Shown here: piece by piece, positions 10,801-21,745 of the stretch
Layout: each line of letters begins with the position of its first letter
Numbering within the stretch: position 1 is the first letter of the stretch
Source: Amanita rubescens
Lineage: Eukaryota; Basidiomycota; Agaricomycetes; Agaricales; Amanitaceae
Length of the DNA stretch: 64,000 nt
Assembly: GCA_015039365.1 (NCBI GenBank)
Contig: WION01000238.1
Coordinates: 1-64,000 of the forward strand
Direction of reading: 5' to 3'
Translations under genes and position numbers: made by a program
Notes under the pieces: generated by a model
What the model was told of the DNA's origin: nothing
Databases searched by the model: none
The model's input: the letters and a program-made list of their open reading frames with translations, nothing else

Positions 10801-11530
10801 TTTGGGCTATAGATGGATTTGTGTTCTTCCGCCATTGGGCTAGAGTCCCATTCTTCATATATGGCGAGACGAGGAAGGCCGTTCCGCCTTCCTCTTCATA
10901 GATTCCTATGAATGGTAGTACGAGGATGTGCTCAAGGGATCCCCACATTAATGCCTCTCGACAAAAGGCCTGTTGGAAGAAGATTAAACAACGATGACTC
11001 AAGAGCAGACATTGAAAACTTACAAGGTTGTTGACATCGTTTTTGTATAACTCTTTAAGCGCAACGACTGTGCCCGAAATTCACCCTTAAAAACATTGCC
11101 ATAACCGCCGCGACCTATGTAGTCGCGCTTATCTGGCATGCTGACTTCAGTTACGATGAGGGATCGCGGCACGACGGGCGTCTTTGATATGATTTTGAAC
11201 ATCAAGCGTCTTGCTCGCTGGCTGACATCCATGGTTGCATCCTGATTCGATAGGTAACGATGACGAAGTACATGCAGTATGAATTCCAACAGATTCATTA
11301 CGTCTGAGTCCTGTCTTATCTTTTCCGCAATGCCGAGATAGTCGTCCCTGGACAACAGTCTGCGCAGAAGATCGATTGTTGTTGCATTTGCGACAGACGT
11401 GATGGAAGATCCGAGCTACTAGCACTTAAGCAGTGCATGTACTAACCGCAATATTGCGTACCTTCAAGTTGTTATCGTTAAGAATAGATAGCAACGATGA
11501 GAGGGCATGGCCGCCTGGATCGAGCGACAT
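7802..11530 (-). CDS. TKL protein kinase with C-terminal VWA domains; tandemly duplicated VWA, frameshifted
   Basis: Read on the minus strand. The inferred start MSLDPGGHALSSLL is at 11530, followed by a helical N-terminal segment. The kinase domain has the Gly-rich loop IGRGGYGNVFKG, the catalytic Lys segment VVALKELYK, the catalytic loop HGDIRGENVLL, DLG in place of DFG, and SAPELFG for the APE motif. A Pro-rich linker follows, with VWA domains showing the MIDAS-type sequence YDVLFIIDDSGS and the C-terminal IVLGGLHPNVRAL. The family (fungal tyrosine-kinase-like with VWA) is expanded in Agaricomycetes and is presumably for signalling; the substrate is unknown. Defects: one base is missing in a G/C run at 11073-11075, so the Lys segment is out of frame with the Gly loop; the first VWA copy (8888-9925) has many small indels while the second (7816-8862) looks cleaner and ends VPERPIDQ-stop. 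The locus may be a pseudogene, or the kinase frameshift may be a base-call error. Confidence 0.75.
7816..8862. repeat. VWA-module tandem duplication, copy 1
   Basis: Matches 8888-9925 over about 1.05 kb in direct orientation. The part 8190-8740 is almost identical to 9240-9790, including an 87-residue reading frame that is unchanged in both. In the left part this copy keeps the reading frame (for example DKG before the last intron) where copy 2 has lost bases. Confidence 0.9.
8888..9925. repeat. VWA-module tandem duplication, copy 2 (degraded)
   Basis: Direct copy of 7816-8862. The first 350 bp differ by many single-base deletions, whereas the rest is nearly identical. Such a mosaic suggests recent duplication with partial gene conversion, or decay confined to one portion. 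Confidence 0.88.
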
Positions 11531-13921
11531 GTTGTTTGGAGACGCCCAGAATGTCCTCGAGAACAGCGAGCTGCTCCAACTGGGCCTGACGAGGTCGAAT
11601 TCTAAGATTGCTCCTGGGGCTAGAGTACCCGCTCTGGCGAACGGCTTAAGCGTCTAATCGTGTGAATGGTGTCAAGACAGTGACCTTGCGGTCACAATTG
11701 CCATATTTGAATTCTATTTCCAGGCTGATGGTGGACTGGTGAATGAATGACTTGACCAAACATCAGATTTTAGTGGCGTGGTTGTTTGTTGACGCGGTGA
11801 CGTCACACTTGCCACGGTCCAGGTCTCTACTCAAATTATTTTTACTCCGAAAATTAACGCGCCCTAGCCTCAGGGCCCATTTCCCTCTACCAGAACTAAC
11901 ATGTGCAGCCTCAAAAAAAGAAAATGCCAACTTAAATGATCGGGGCACAGTCTACGCTGTTCAACACGCACGGCTTTGTGTATTTGAGCGATACGTTGGG
12001 GTCAGGGGGCTTGTGGTTTATAATACGAGCGAGACGACGAACCATGCTTCATAGCGCCATGGGTGAGGACTCTTTACCGTCGCTGGGACTACTCTGTAAC
12101 TAACGATTGGTGTGCAAGTTGAGCACTCGGCTGATCAGTCCCATGAACCGGATTGGTTTATCACATACGGAATGCCAACGTACTATCGTGTCGGTTGCGA
12201 GTGGGTATGGCCCGATGCCACACCTCCCAACCGGACTCAAAGCATTCACTTCCAACTCACTTCCCCTCACAGCCTGTGCCACTGCGAGGTTACGACCCCA
12301 TCCTCGACCGGCTGGAACGACGTAATGACGAGGACCTGCCGGCCCACACTCTGATGATTATCTTAAAGCACCACAGAAGTTAGCGACCTCCGCGTCAATG
12401 CAATAGACATGTTCCCCTCTCCTCTGGAACACCATCCTCGCCATGTCACAGAACAATCCGGTACTATGAAAATTTCTTCCGATTTCGTCATGCCCGTATT
12501 CATTATTTCTTGGTCGTTCTCATGATTTCAGGGACGGTCCAGTGGCGATTAGAGGCGGGCGATGACATTTGTCGTTTATATGAGCTGATGCGTTGGGAGC
12601 ATCTTCCATCGCTGTAATGAACGTCTATGAGAGAGGTTGTTCAGGGTTTTCGTACTCGGATGGCTGTGAGGATCCTGTTGTCTAACTTGTCTTCGAGGGG
12701 TAATATCAGGTGACCTGGTATACTTTGCTAATTTTTGGGCTACGAAGGTACTGGCAGAAAGTAACTGACTGAATGGCTACCGTCAGCTCTGGCGGTCAAT
12801 GTCAGATTTTCGGTCATCCGAATGAACATTGTATAGAGTGCATTATATAATTCTCTGGCTATAAAATTTAGAACCCTGGCCCACGGCGATTAGTTGGAAG
12901 GCAGATAAGGTGGATCCGGATAACGCCACTTTATGTATTGACACACTGAATGACCAATGACAAGTGTCCACGAAGTCCCGAATGATGATATGCCGGCTTG
13001 CTTCTTTTCGTGCCTCGCGCGATTGTACTTCATTCGTACATTAACCAAGAATAGTGAACCGAGCAGAAGCTTGCCAATGAAAGAATAATGAATAGCCACC
13101 GAGAGACGTCCAACTTTCTTTGTATTGTTTTTGGAAGGAGTATCTTCGAGGGTACCGCATGGTCCGGAATGGAGCAGAGTTGATGATGTGGCTGTGCTTG
13201 CAACATCTCGGGCCTGCTGCGCGTCAACTTGACTCTCTGCCTTGCGAAGAACTGCGAGCACTTCCAATAAGCGAAAGGAGAAGTTACGCCAAAATTTGCG
13301 CTAGCGCGCTCCTCGTACATGTACGAGTCAATGCGAGTCTGCGACGCCACACTGAGGCGACATGGCAAGTCCTCGTTTCTTTGGGGTCGAATTCATGCTC
13401 TAATCAAGGCGTTAAGCTCGTATTACTCACTAATTCTCTATGCGTCCATGCGTCAACTATAACTTGGAGTTGCAGGTGGTGCAGTCTCGGTGGAGTCGAG
13501 TCTCGCATAATTAGTTCGAAGTGAATGGCTGACTCCTGCCCAGGTACATTTTGTTCGTCTCCCCTGGGTTACCCCTGCACAATGATCAGCAGACGAAGAC
13601 AGACGAACGGTAATAATAGAAACTCAACAAGGAGATAACAACTTTAGCAAATTTGGAGCACGTGGTACCGAACAAAAGGCAAAGAACCACGGTCACTCAA
13701 TTGTCTTGGCTATCACGCGAGTTATTACGCGAAGACCTTAGTCCGGAGTGAGGACAATAGTCGCTGACAGTATGTTTCTCCACTACGCTTGTTTTACGGC
13801 CCCCTTTGTACCGGCCTTTTGTCCCGAAGAAGGTATGTAAATAGCCCTCCTCCGATCGAACCCACCAGCTGATCCTTGGGGACCCCCACCTCTCTCACCT
13901 TCGACCCTCACGAACTGCAAG
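11531..13921. other. long intergenic region, few signals
   Basis: Short open frames occur on both strands, but none resembles a known protein. Around 13370-12890 the minus strand has two overlapping frames of 112 and 125 residues without recognisable motifs. 12872-12990 is the second copy of the dispersed element also seen at 7390-7475. The left 150 bp are the likely promoter of the kinase gene and the right 100 bp that of the following gene. Confidence 0.4.
12872..12990. repeat. degenerate dispersed repeat (pair with 7390-7475)
   Basis: Same ordered blocks as at 7390-7475, with a short insertion (AAGGTGGATCCGGAT) in this copy. The copies are 5.5 kb apart, on either side of the kinase gene and in the same orientation. 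Confidence 0.55.
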
Positions 13922-15383
13922 ATGATCATCGAGAAGGTGTACTTTCCTCCGCCACCCCCAACATTCAATACCCTTACGTCAGTGGAACGAGCGCACCTTA
14001 GACGCTCGACGAACAAACTTGGTCGGGTTCTGGGCATCACACCGCAAGTCATTGACTCGGAAAGTGATACAACGATAGGTGAGCCCCAGCTGCTATGCCA
14101 ACGTATTCCGAGGCTGAACCATCGCAGATGATGATGTCTACAACCACAAGGGCCATGTGAGCCCTTTCGCCAGTACTACAACGGAATCCCGTTACCGATG
14201 GTCAACGAGGGCAGGGATCGTAGCTTCCAGCACCATGCGACACCCTCTATCGAGTTTATCCTGCGTTGATTTTCACGAGGACGAACCGGATCTCAGCAAT
14301 AATGCTCACCGCATGGCAAGCATGGAACCCAAACGCAGATTGGATTCTACCTCCACACATCATCCGCCTCTACTTCGCGTTTCGCGATCGAGTCATTTCT
14401 ATTCCGAACCCACAGTTAACCTTCCTCCGTACAGCTCGCACGTATCCCCCGCATCGGACGGATCAGAAGAAGAAGAAGATTCCATCCCAGACCTCTATTC
14501 CGACACCTCATCCAACTCAGATACTTCCGAGCCGCCTTCGCCGACTATTCCTCCTCCCTCTATAAATGCCTTGCGGCGCAAGAAGATAGAGCGACTCCAA
14601 CGCATACTCGGTGAAGATGTACCTGTCGACCTGATATTTCCCGATAAACGAAGCGACGAGGGCAGTTCTGATTCCGATGGCGAACGCCATGAGGCGTTCG
14701 GCGCGGGCCCCTCGTCTGCGATTATGAGGAGACCCAAGACTGCTCCAGCAGACGGTTTCCGCTTTAAAATTGCTCCTTTTGGGGAGCATCATTTGAGGAG
14801 ACCGGCGACGACGACCGGTGCTTCTGCTTCTCCAAGTCTAACTGAGAAACGTCCTCAAGAGTTTAGCTTCCAAACAGCCTCGCTCCCATCCTCTCCTCAA
14901 ACACGACAGAAGAGACCCAGCACCCCTCACCCACATTACCGTCTGCAGTCATCTTTCCGGGAGGCAAATCCGACGCAACCAGTTGCACCAGCGAAATATT
15001 CATATATTTATTACCCCAACCAACTTTCCTCCTCTAACGAGCACCTCCCCCTGAATGAAGGCGGCGGTCCCGAATATGGGGATGCGAAGAGTTTGCAGAC
15101 GATAGTCGAGTCACCTGACGAGATTGAGAGCATTCTTGCCTCCCGGGCATCAAGTGTATTCCTGGAGCAAGAAATTCGCAAGACATCGTCGCGGACACGA
15201 AGTAGCGATATGTCGTTCAGCCCGGAGTGGCACCTTGGCGATTTGGACCGGGATGGCCCTGCTGTATCAGAGGCAATATCGCCACCCGACGGTAAATCTA
15301 AAGGAGACCGTAAGGAGGAAACAAGACCGAACGAGACGAGGCGTATTCGGAGAAAGCCACCGCCTGTTTACGAGCCTTCATAG
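13922..15383 (+). CDS. conserved disordered protein of unknown function
   Basis: Two exons, 13922-14078 and 14128-15383, joined by a 49-bp intron, give about 470 residues. The start MIIEKVYFPPPPPTFNTL is followed by a short ordered region (ERAHLRRSTNKLGRVLG) that looks conserved. A long Ser/Pro/Thr/Glu-rich disordered part includes an acidic SEEEED patch. A second motif, NALRRKKIERLQRILGEDVP then VDLIFP, looks like a short helical interaction segment near the middle; similar motifs are, as far as I recall, common in uncharacterised basidiomycete proteins. The C-terminus is basic. No catalytic motif or membrane segment. The gene converges on HMBS. Confidence 0.75.
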
Positions 15384-15866
15384 ATCATCCGTTAACCTAC
15401 AGAGCAATCACTTAATTCTCCTTCGTTTTTTTTTTCATTCGGTTACTAATATGGGTTTTATTAATTTGTATGTACTGGATACATGGAAATGTGCTGTTTT
15501 TTTTTTATTACTTCTCCGGTTCGCTAGGTAATATGACTGAGGAGCTCGATGCACGGCTAGTTGGAGTAAGGTTAAGCTTTTTGCTGCCGCTGTATGGCAA
15601 CTCGGGCCGCGTTGGCAAACACGGCCAAATAAAATTCTATCAGGTGCAAATTTTCCGGACTTTGGTTCCTCAACAATGTCATATCTTCCCCGCCATAGAG
15701 TCACTTGTTGTCCACACGATGGACTGTTCAAGCGCTCGCGGGGACGTAGAGGAACTCTTGTCACATCAAGCTCTAGGTGCCCAATCGCATTAGCACTTGT
15801 ATTGATGGGCACGGCACATATCGATACTACCCATCAAAATCGAATACATTCAATACTACTTTTTTT
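15384..15866. other. convergent intergenic region
   Basis: Holds the 3' ends of the disordered-protein gene and of HMBS. T-tracts at 15427-15437 and 15497-15508. No gene recognised. Confidence 0.5.
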
Positions 15867-17055
15867 TCATGACTTTGCTCCCTGATTCTGGTCCTGGGCA
15901 TCCTGCTTTTCTGCCGCCTGAACGCGACTTGCACGGTCCTGGTTTATATCGTCTAAGATCGTCTTCGCACCAGCTTTCAACAGCGCATGAGCAACTTCAA
16001 CTCCAAGCTCCTCCGCGTCGCTTGGACACGTCACATCCCGTCTCAAAGTCTCCTCGACATGATTCTGCCCATCGAGCGAAGTCACACAGCCCGTAAGCAT
16101 CAACTCGCCCGACTCGCCCCAGCTGAACTCCTTCAGCACAGTCGATACCCCTACGGGTACGCTGCAGCCCCCTTCCAGTACCCTTAAACACGCGCGCTCA
16201 GCAAGACACCGATATTGAGTTTGCCAATGCATGAGACGCTGGCAAAGAGCGAGCGCTTCAGAATCCGTACTCCGGATTTCGACTCCCAATGCGCCTTGGG
16301 AGACGGCGTGCAAAAGTGTAGGAGGTGTAATATCCGAGCTGATCCGCTCTCCCATTCCGAGGCGGACAAGACCGGCTTTAGCGAGTATCAACGCGGCGTA
16401 GGGTCCCTCCGGGTCATCTAGCTTTGCCAGTCGTGTGTTCCTGCCACATGGAGGATGAGAGTATGTCCGACGCTTGTAGTAGTGTACAATTTCTTACAAG
16501 TTTCCGCGCTTTACTCACACTTGGATGAGTAAAAAAACATAATGTGATTTTTTTTCTCAAATTACTCACCACGTCCAAGAACTTGAGACCCGGGTAAAGC
16601 CTCTTGAGTTGGGCCACTCGTCTGACGCTACTCGTCCCTACCGCGCTTCCAACGGGAAGATCACCCAGCGTTTTCCATTGAACACCTTTCTTCATGACTA
16701 ACGAGTCAACCGGATCCTCTCTCTCTAAAATCGCACCAATAACGCATCCCTCGGGTAAAGTCGTAGGCACGTCTTTCAAAGAATGCACAAGCATATCGAC
16801 TCGGTCCTCTTTGAGCGCAACCTCGAGCTCCTTGGTCCATAACGCTTTTCCGCCGAGGAGGTACAACGCCTGGGATTGATTTTTGTCGCCTGCCGTGGAC
16901 ATGAAGGAGGTGCTGAATTTGGGGACGGATGGGTCATCGTTGGGTGGGTAAAGCGCTTGTAGGTCTCCGAGCACGATGTTGGTTTGGATCTGGGCAAGCT
17001 GTGAGGCGCGGGATGCTAATACGAAGGTGCGCGCTGGAGATGAATTGGTGGTCAT
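15867..17055 (-). CDS. HEM3: hydroxymethylbilane synthase (porphobilinogen deaminase)
   Basis: Cytosolic heme-pathway enzyme that condenses four porphobilinogens into hydroxymethylbilane. The exons are 17055-16570, a micro-exon 16508-16498 and 16440-15867. Together they total 1071 nt, giving 356 residues, the usual size. Motifs in order: ASRASQLAQIQT, MVHSLKDVPT-type MLVHSLKDVPTTLPEG, LEREDPVDSLV, GTSSVRRVAQL, FLDV-RGNL-NTRLAKLDDPEG, and GGCSVPVGV, which carries the Cys that holds the dipyrromethane cofactor. RGNL is supplied by the 11-nt micro-exon; without it the protein would be frameshifted at the most conserved motif. The start ATG at 17055 (MTTNSSPARTF) is preferred over alternative in-frame codons upstream. 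The gene shares a 125-bp promoter region with gene X. Fragments of it recur at 27484 and 30500. Confidence 0.93.
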
Positions 17056-17180
17056 CGTACTGGTCCGAGTCAGCAAGATAAGATAAGATAAGATTATGTT
17101 CCTGTGTAAAATTGCCCAACCGACTATGGTAAGCCCTCTCCCGATATTTGTCCTACGCTCGGTTCGATCCGAGAGTGATT
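17056..17180. promoter_or_regulatory. bidirectional promoter HEM3 / gene X
   Basis: Only about 125 bp separate the divergent start codons. A degenerate copy of this spacer lies at about 30560-30650 beside the second gene X. A short AGATA/AGATT tandem is present at 17079-17095. Confidence 0.55.
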
Positions 17181-18276
17181 ATGATGCTTTCTGTGACTCG
17201 GACGACCACATCGCAACCAGCATTTTATGTCCTCATTTCAATCATCCTTTTGATCCCATTTGTGGTCTTCAAGCACAGGACGCGACGCACAAAGAAACCC
17301 AAAGACAACACTCTGCAGCACCTCGTCAGCGTTCTAGTTCCCACTCGCGTTTCTTGGGAGCACCATTACTCGAAACTTTTCAATTACACCAAATCTGAAA
17401 AGAGAGCTGTCATCTGGATTTCTCTATCGAGTCTTGTACAGGGTCTGTGCAACGGGTCGCTCGAGCTTAGGAATGAGCGAGATTTGCAAGCGCTGATTTC
17501 AGGCCGACCCCGGGTTCCTTCTGGTTGGGCGATATCGTTGAAGATCGAGTTTTCCTGGTGGCTTAGGCTTTTCTATCGCTTTTCGTTGGATAAATGCCAT
17601 TTGGGGCCGGTATGGCTGTCTTATAATGCTCGCTGTCATTTACCTTACTCTTCGGTAGTGTCGTGCGCGTAGGGCAGGCACATATATGCGCAGTTCCGCT
17701 TCCGGATTGCGTCCCCCTCAAGAGTTCATTAAACTTTCACAGCGTACGAGTATACTGTCTGAACACGTATCCAATACCCTGTTTTACGACTTGGATCTGG
17801 TCTGTTACAGCCATCTTAAAAGCATCATCTACGACGTCAGACGATCGCAGGTCAAGACAAACTCAATAACAGTACTTGAATTCACAACACTCGGGCTACA
17901 CGTCTCGTATCTCTCCTCGTTATATCTAGCTTGCGCCGTTCCATTCCTCGAAGACGAATCCGAGTCGGGGAAACGCACCTTAACACCACTTCACTTGTCT
18001 TTACGACACGCGATCGAGCTGCTGTCTGATGCTGCGATTCAGATAAAGTCGGTGTGTGATATATCTTTGATGCACGCAGAGGAATTGCGCAGGCGCAGTC
18101 GACATCAGATGGTTAAAAAGGGCATCAAATATGGGCAAAAGGAAGGGGTACTGTTGACCTGGGAAGCAGTTTTGCTTACGGACGGTCATTTGGTGAGGTG
18201 GAGAGTATGTTGTAGAGACAGTGGTATGCATTTGTGTTTCCTGTATGATTCACATAACAATACTCACCGGCACTAG
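17181..18276 (+). CDS. unrecognised protein X with N-terminal membrane anchor, copy 1
   Basis: I do not recognise the family. The start chosen is MMLSVTRTTTSQ at 17181. Residues about 13-30 form one hydrophobic span (FYVLISIILLIPFVVF) followed by a basic stretch KHRTRRTKK, typical of a signal anchor. A 49-bp intron (GTATGGCTG...CGGTAG, about 17612-17660) joins KCHLGP to CRARRAGTYMRSSASG. The rest is a helical, soluble-looking domain with LRHAIELLSDAAIQIK and LMHAEELRRRSRHQ. The C-terminal exon structure after 18200 is uncertain. A decayed copy lies at 30.66-31.6 kb. Its place opposite HEM3 suggests shared promoter control only. Confidence 0.6.
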
Positions 18277-18484
18277 TCGACCGGTATCCGACAACGAAAG
18301 CGATGTCACGGTCAGCATCGGAAATACCTTAGGGCCAAAATAAATAAAAACCGGGCTACATGTGAGATTCGACGCTTCGTGTGCACGAGAAGATACTAAA
18401 ATAACAAAGAAACTGAGATACAGAACATAATACCAGAGGTGAACGCCGAGGGATATACACTAGCGTTTGAAAATAAGGTGCTTA

Positions 18485-20534
18485 TTATTCAACGTACTCA
18501 ATCATGTCCTCGACTACTTTCCAATTGTGAGCTGCTGGAACGTAATTCAACTTTTGGTTTTCCAATCGCTTTTTGACTGATTTATGAACCAATATTTTAT
18601 TGTTGTTGAACGGAATATATCTTCCACGTCCAAAATTGCGTCTATGTTAACGATCATCAACACTTGGAAGCACAGTCTATGGGTTTCTTACGTTCGGCGA
18701 TGGAACCAATCCCCTTGGGAGTCTTGGTGGACGGTCAACATCGGAAAACATTCCAATACCCCCCAAAAATACCACAAGCGGCTGAGGTCGTCGCGAACCT
18801 GATAGTTGTTATCCTTTTCGGCGTTGAGACGTGAAATTTCTTGTTTGACCTTATCCCATCCGCACTTCCTAATCACCTCGTAGCACTCATCGTAATCGCC
18901 CCTTTCGAACATCTCCTTCAGAAGATCCTCAATGTCAAAGTCAAGATCATTCTTGAGATACTCCATGTCGAACTCGATTCCCGTCTTTCCCAAGATGCAT
19001 TCCTTTATCATCCAGCGCAGGGATATGAAAGATAGACCCGTATCGCGCCCTAAAAAACGGCCGCCCCCCCCAACGTCTGCATGTGCGCCTGGAAATTATA
19101 TTGCCAATTCCCGTTGTGAGCAATAATGGACATGTTTTGTATTTATCAAATCACCTGCGAACCAGACCTCCTTGACATCCGCATGATCGCGGTTCGGGAA
19201 TATGTGTTTCCATTTATCGCGTGTAGCATAGACGGAATTAGGCACGGGATTCGGACCACCGGAAAGGATATTCTTGATTACTTCACGTTTCTTATTTGGA
19301 TCTGCGAGAGTGATTGTACAGGGTGTGAAAAAATTGACTTTGGAGTCCTCAAACTTTATGCGGACATCGGGAAAGTCGACGTCTAGATCTTTCTCACTCT
19401 TGGACGTTTCTTGACTCCACAAAATAGGGCGGAACTTGGCACGGCGTTCATCTAGTGAAAGAGCATGGCGGAAGTGTTTGACGCTATAATTATTAGACGT
19501 GCATGGATGTGTCTTTGGAACGATTCCGACAGATGAGACGGTATCCCTAATGTGCCAAGGTAAACATTCAAATGAATGAGAGCGATATATCATTTACCAA
19601 ACGCCAACAAATTCGATGCCGACGTGTGAGCTAATCAGATTTGAATTCAGAGATACAGGAGATAGGAAGAAAGGCTTGCATACGCAAAACTCTTTTTAAA
19701 GGCCCGGCTAAGCTTATAGCCTTCATGACCGGTTGTCATGTATGTATCGAAGGCAAAATCGACCTGTTGAACACGCTCCTTCGGCAGAAGTCCGACCTTC
19801 ATAAAAAGTCAGCTGGGTATCAGGTCAGATTTGAGAGTTGTAGTCACCTTGTAAATCATGCCCGCTATGGCCCTCGCTGTGTAGGCTGATGCACCACAAA
19901 TCAGACCCGAGAAAAACCCAATACAGGAATACATACCGCCGCGAGAGAAGCCAAAGAGACAAATCTTGTCTCCGGGTCTAGACCGACTTTCGGTATCGAA
20001 GTTACCTGTGGCAGATTTCCGAAATTCTTACCGGTAATTCTGAACAACGAAAGTATAGCTAAGGATTTCATTCAGCCATTGAATGTGGTGAGGAGAGTCT
20101 GTCGCACCCATTTTTTATATGATCATTCAAGTTCAGAGCAATGGCCAAGTCAAGTACGGTGGATACTATGTCTATCGTCTCTGAGAAAAAGGAATGTTTA
20201 CTGTAGGTACCGAGACCAGGCTGATAATTGGATTAGCTGAAGGGAATTAAGAGCCCGGTGAACGAACCTGATAGTAAACAATTTGTTTCTCGCGTACGTC
20301 CTTTTTGAGAGCGTGGAAGAAGCGGGCGACGTTGGAATCCTAATGGAACATAAGGAACGTAGCGGGTAAACCACTGATCCACGTACTCTCTGAAAGAAGA
20401 TTAGACAATGTAGAGGGTAATGTTGATATACTAACCTTCCCGGGCTTGGATCCTGTACCATCGAGGCATAGAATCATTACTCTTCCTTTGTCTACCTTGG
20501 AGGGAGTGTCAGAGGACGAAGTCAGAGGGATCAT
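18485..20534 (-). CDS. DUF2235 protein, copy 1 (start region damaged)
   Basis: DUF2235 proteins are alpha/beta-hydrolase-like; bacterial relatives include type VI phospholipase effectors, while the fungal ones are uncharacterised. Minus-strand exons give LCLDGTGSKPGK, DSNVARFFHALKKD and VYYQPGLGTYS. The nucleophile-type motif GFSRGA (GxSxG) follows, with ARAIAGMIYK, FVGVWDTISSVGIVP and ADVGGGGRFL. A long helical C-terminus ends NWKVVEDMIEYVE-stop at 18487-18485. Compared with copy 2, about 35 nt including the expected ATG are missing near 20625, and one extra base near 20515 shifts the N-terminal frame. The only downstream start in frame is the ATG at 20534 (MIPLTSSSDTPS), so a shortened protein is possible. 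Otherwise this copy is a young pseudogene. It is tail to tail with gene X. Confidence 0.7.
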
Positions 20535-20813
20535 GGGGCTCAGAAGAAATGTCAGAGAAATCCCAGGGTACAAAGGAAGTCTCAGAGTTAGTCCAAGGCT
20601 CGGGAGGCTCGAAGGAAGCCTGCAGTGACTTGTGCCAGTCGGCTGTCAAGAATATGTAATGAATCATGGCCCAATTTGACCAGGTCCTTTTCCAATCAAG
20701 CAAGGTTGCTGCCAGGATGTAATCTAACTATAAATAACAAGACGGCCTCAGGCCGTGCGGTGCATACTTTATGACGGCCCGTGGATACATAGCCTGATCA
20801 CCGTGATCCGTCG

Positions 20814-21335
20814 TCAACATGCCAGCTCTGTCGTGTTCGACACCCTAGATCCCATTGAGCGATTGCAGGATAAGCGTCGAAGATAACATACCGCCAACGC
20901 TTTGAAGGTAGCATTGATATGCGACGATTTCCCCACGCCAGCTGTTACAGGACGTCTATGAACAGAACTTGTACTAGAATCGACAACAGGCCTTACTCGA
21001 CCTGTGATAAGGATCCGAAACGACGGAACCTGCAACAAGTTTCGCTCGATTTCATTGCAATACCAGTCAACGCAATAGCCGTGTTCGATGGTCAATTGTG
21101 AGGTCGAGTCCACCAGCTGGCACCTAAAAAAGAGTCGTTCACAACCAGTCGTGGTTGAAACGTGGACGAGAAGCTCACCCGCCGTGAGACCACACATACG
21201 TCACCTGACACCTCCTATGCTCCGAATCAACTTCACAAAGGCCCAGCAGCACCAATGTTTGCTGACCATGTCAAATTTCGTCGGAGAAGACTCGTCATCG
21301 GTAGTGGTGGCAGAGGCGACCGTGACCGATGTCAT
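20814..21335 (-). pseudogene. P-loop GTPase-like gene, partial
   Basis: The minus-strand start MTSVTVASATTTDDESSPTK at 21335 leads to a segment with EIERNLLQVPSFRILITGR. After a probable 50-bp intron (GTAAGG...TAACAG) comes AGVGKSSHINATF. Together these resemble the Walker A region of the G-domain found in many Agaricomycete proteins (RxLITGR-x-GVGKSSLIN). The splice leaves the two halves out of phase by one base and the frame ends soon after, so G2-G5 motifs are missing. A remnant cut off next to the DUF2235 copy is the likeliest reading. Confidence 0.45.
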
Positions 21336-21745
21336 TGTGAAGGAGAAGGTGATCGCCGATCGAATGTACGTAGCGTGGCGGACACGTGGCGTCGTTGGGA
21401 CGGTTGGTCATAGTAATACTTACTACTTGCTCGCTTGCACTAACTGGACGCAGGGTCGGAATCTATGTACCCCAGACTATCAGTCCACATGCCATCACAA
21501 CAGAGGGTTTCAAACTCGTTGGATGCATGCCAATCACATCAAGTGTCCGCTTAATTCATAATAACAAGCGCGGACACGCAATGACCTCTCACTCACGCGA
21601 TATACCGCTTTGGTTATTCGGAGTTCGTATTCCCTACCTGAACCGAATATGTTAGGCGCTTCTCGAGACCACGCTGGGACAGCATGGCTTCTGGATTACT
21701 ATAAACCAATCACTTGTTTTGGCTCCATCACATTCCGGCTCAACG

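Noticed and set aside
17150..17175. tRNA B-box-like GGTTCGATCC
   Set aside because: The stem-loop around it has a six-base loop, and no D-arm or anticodon arm can be drawn upstream. No tRNA or rRNA gene was recognised anywhere in the window.
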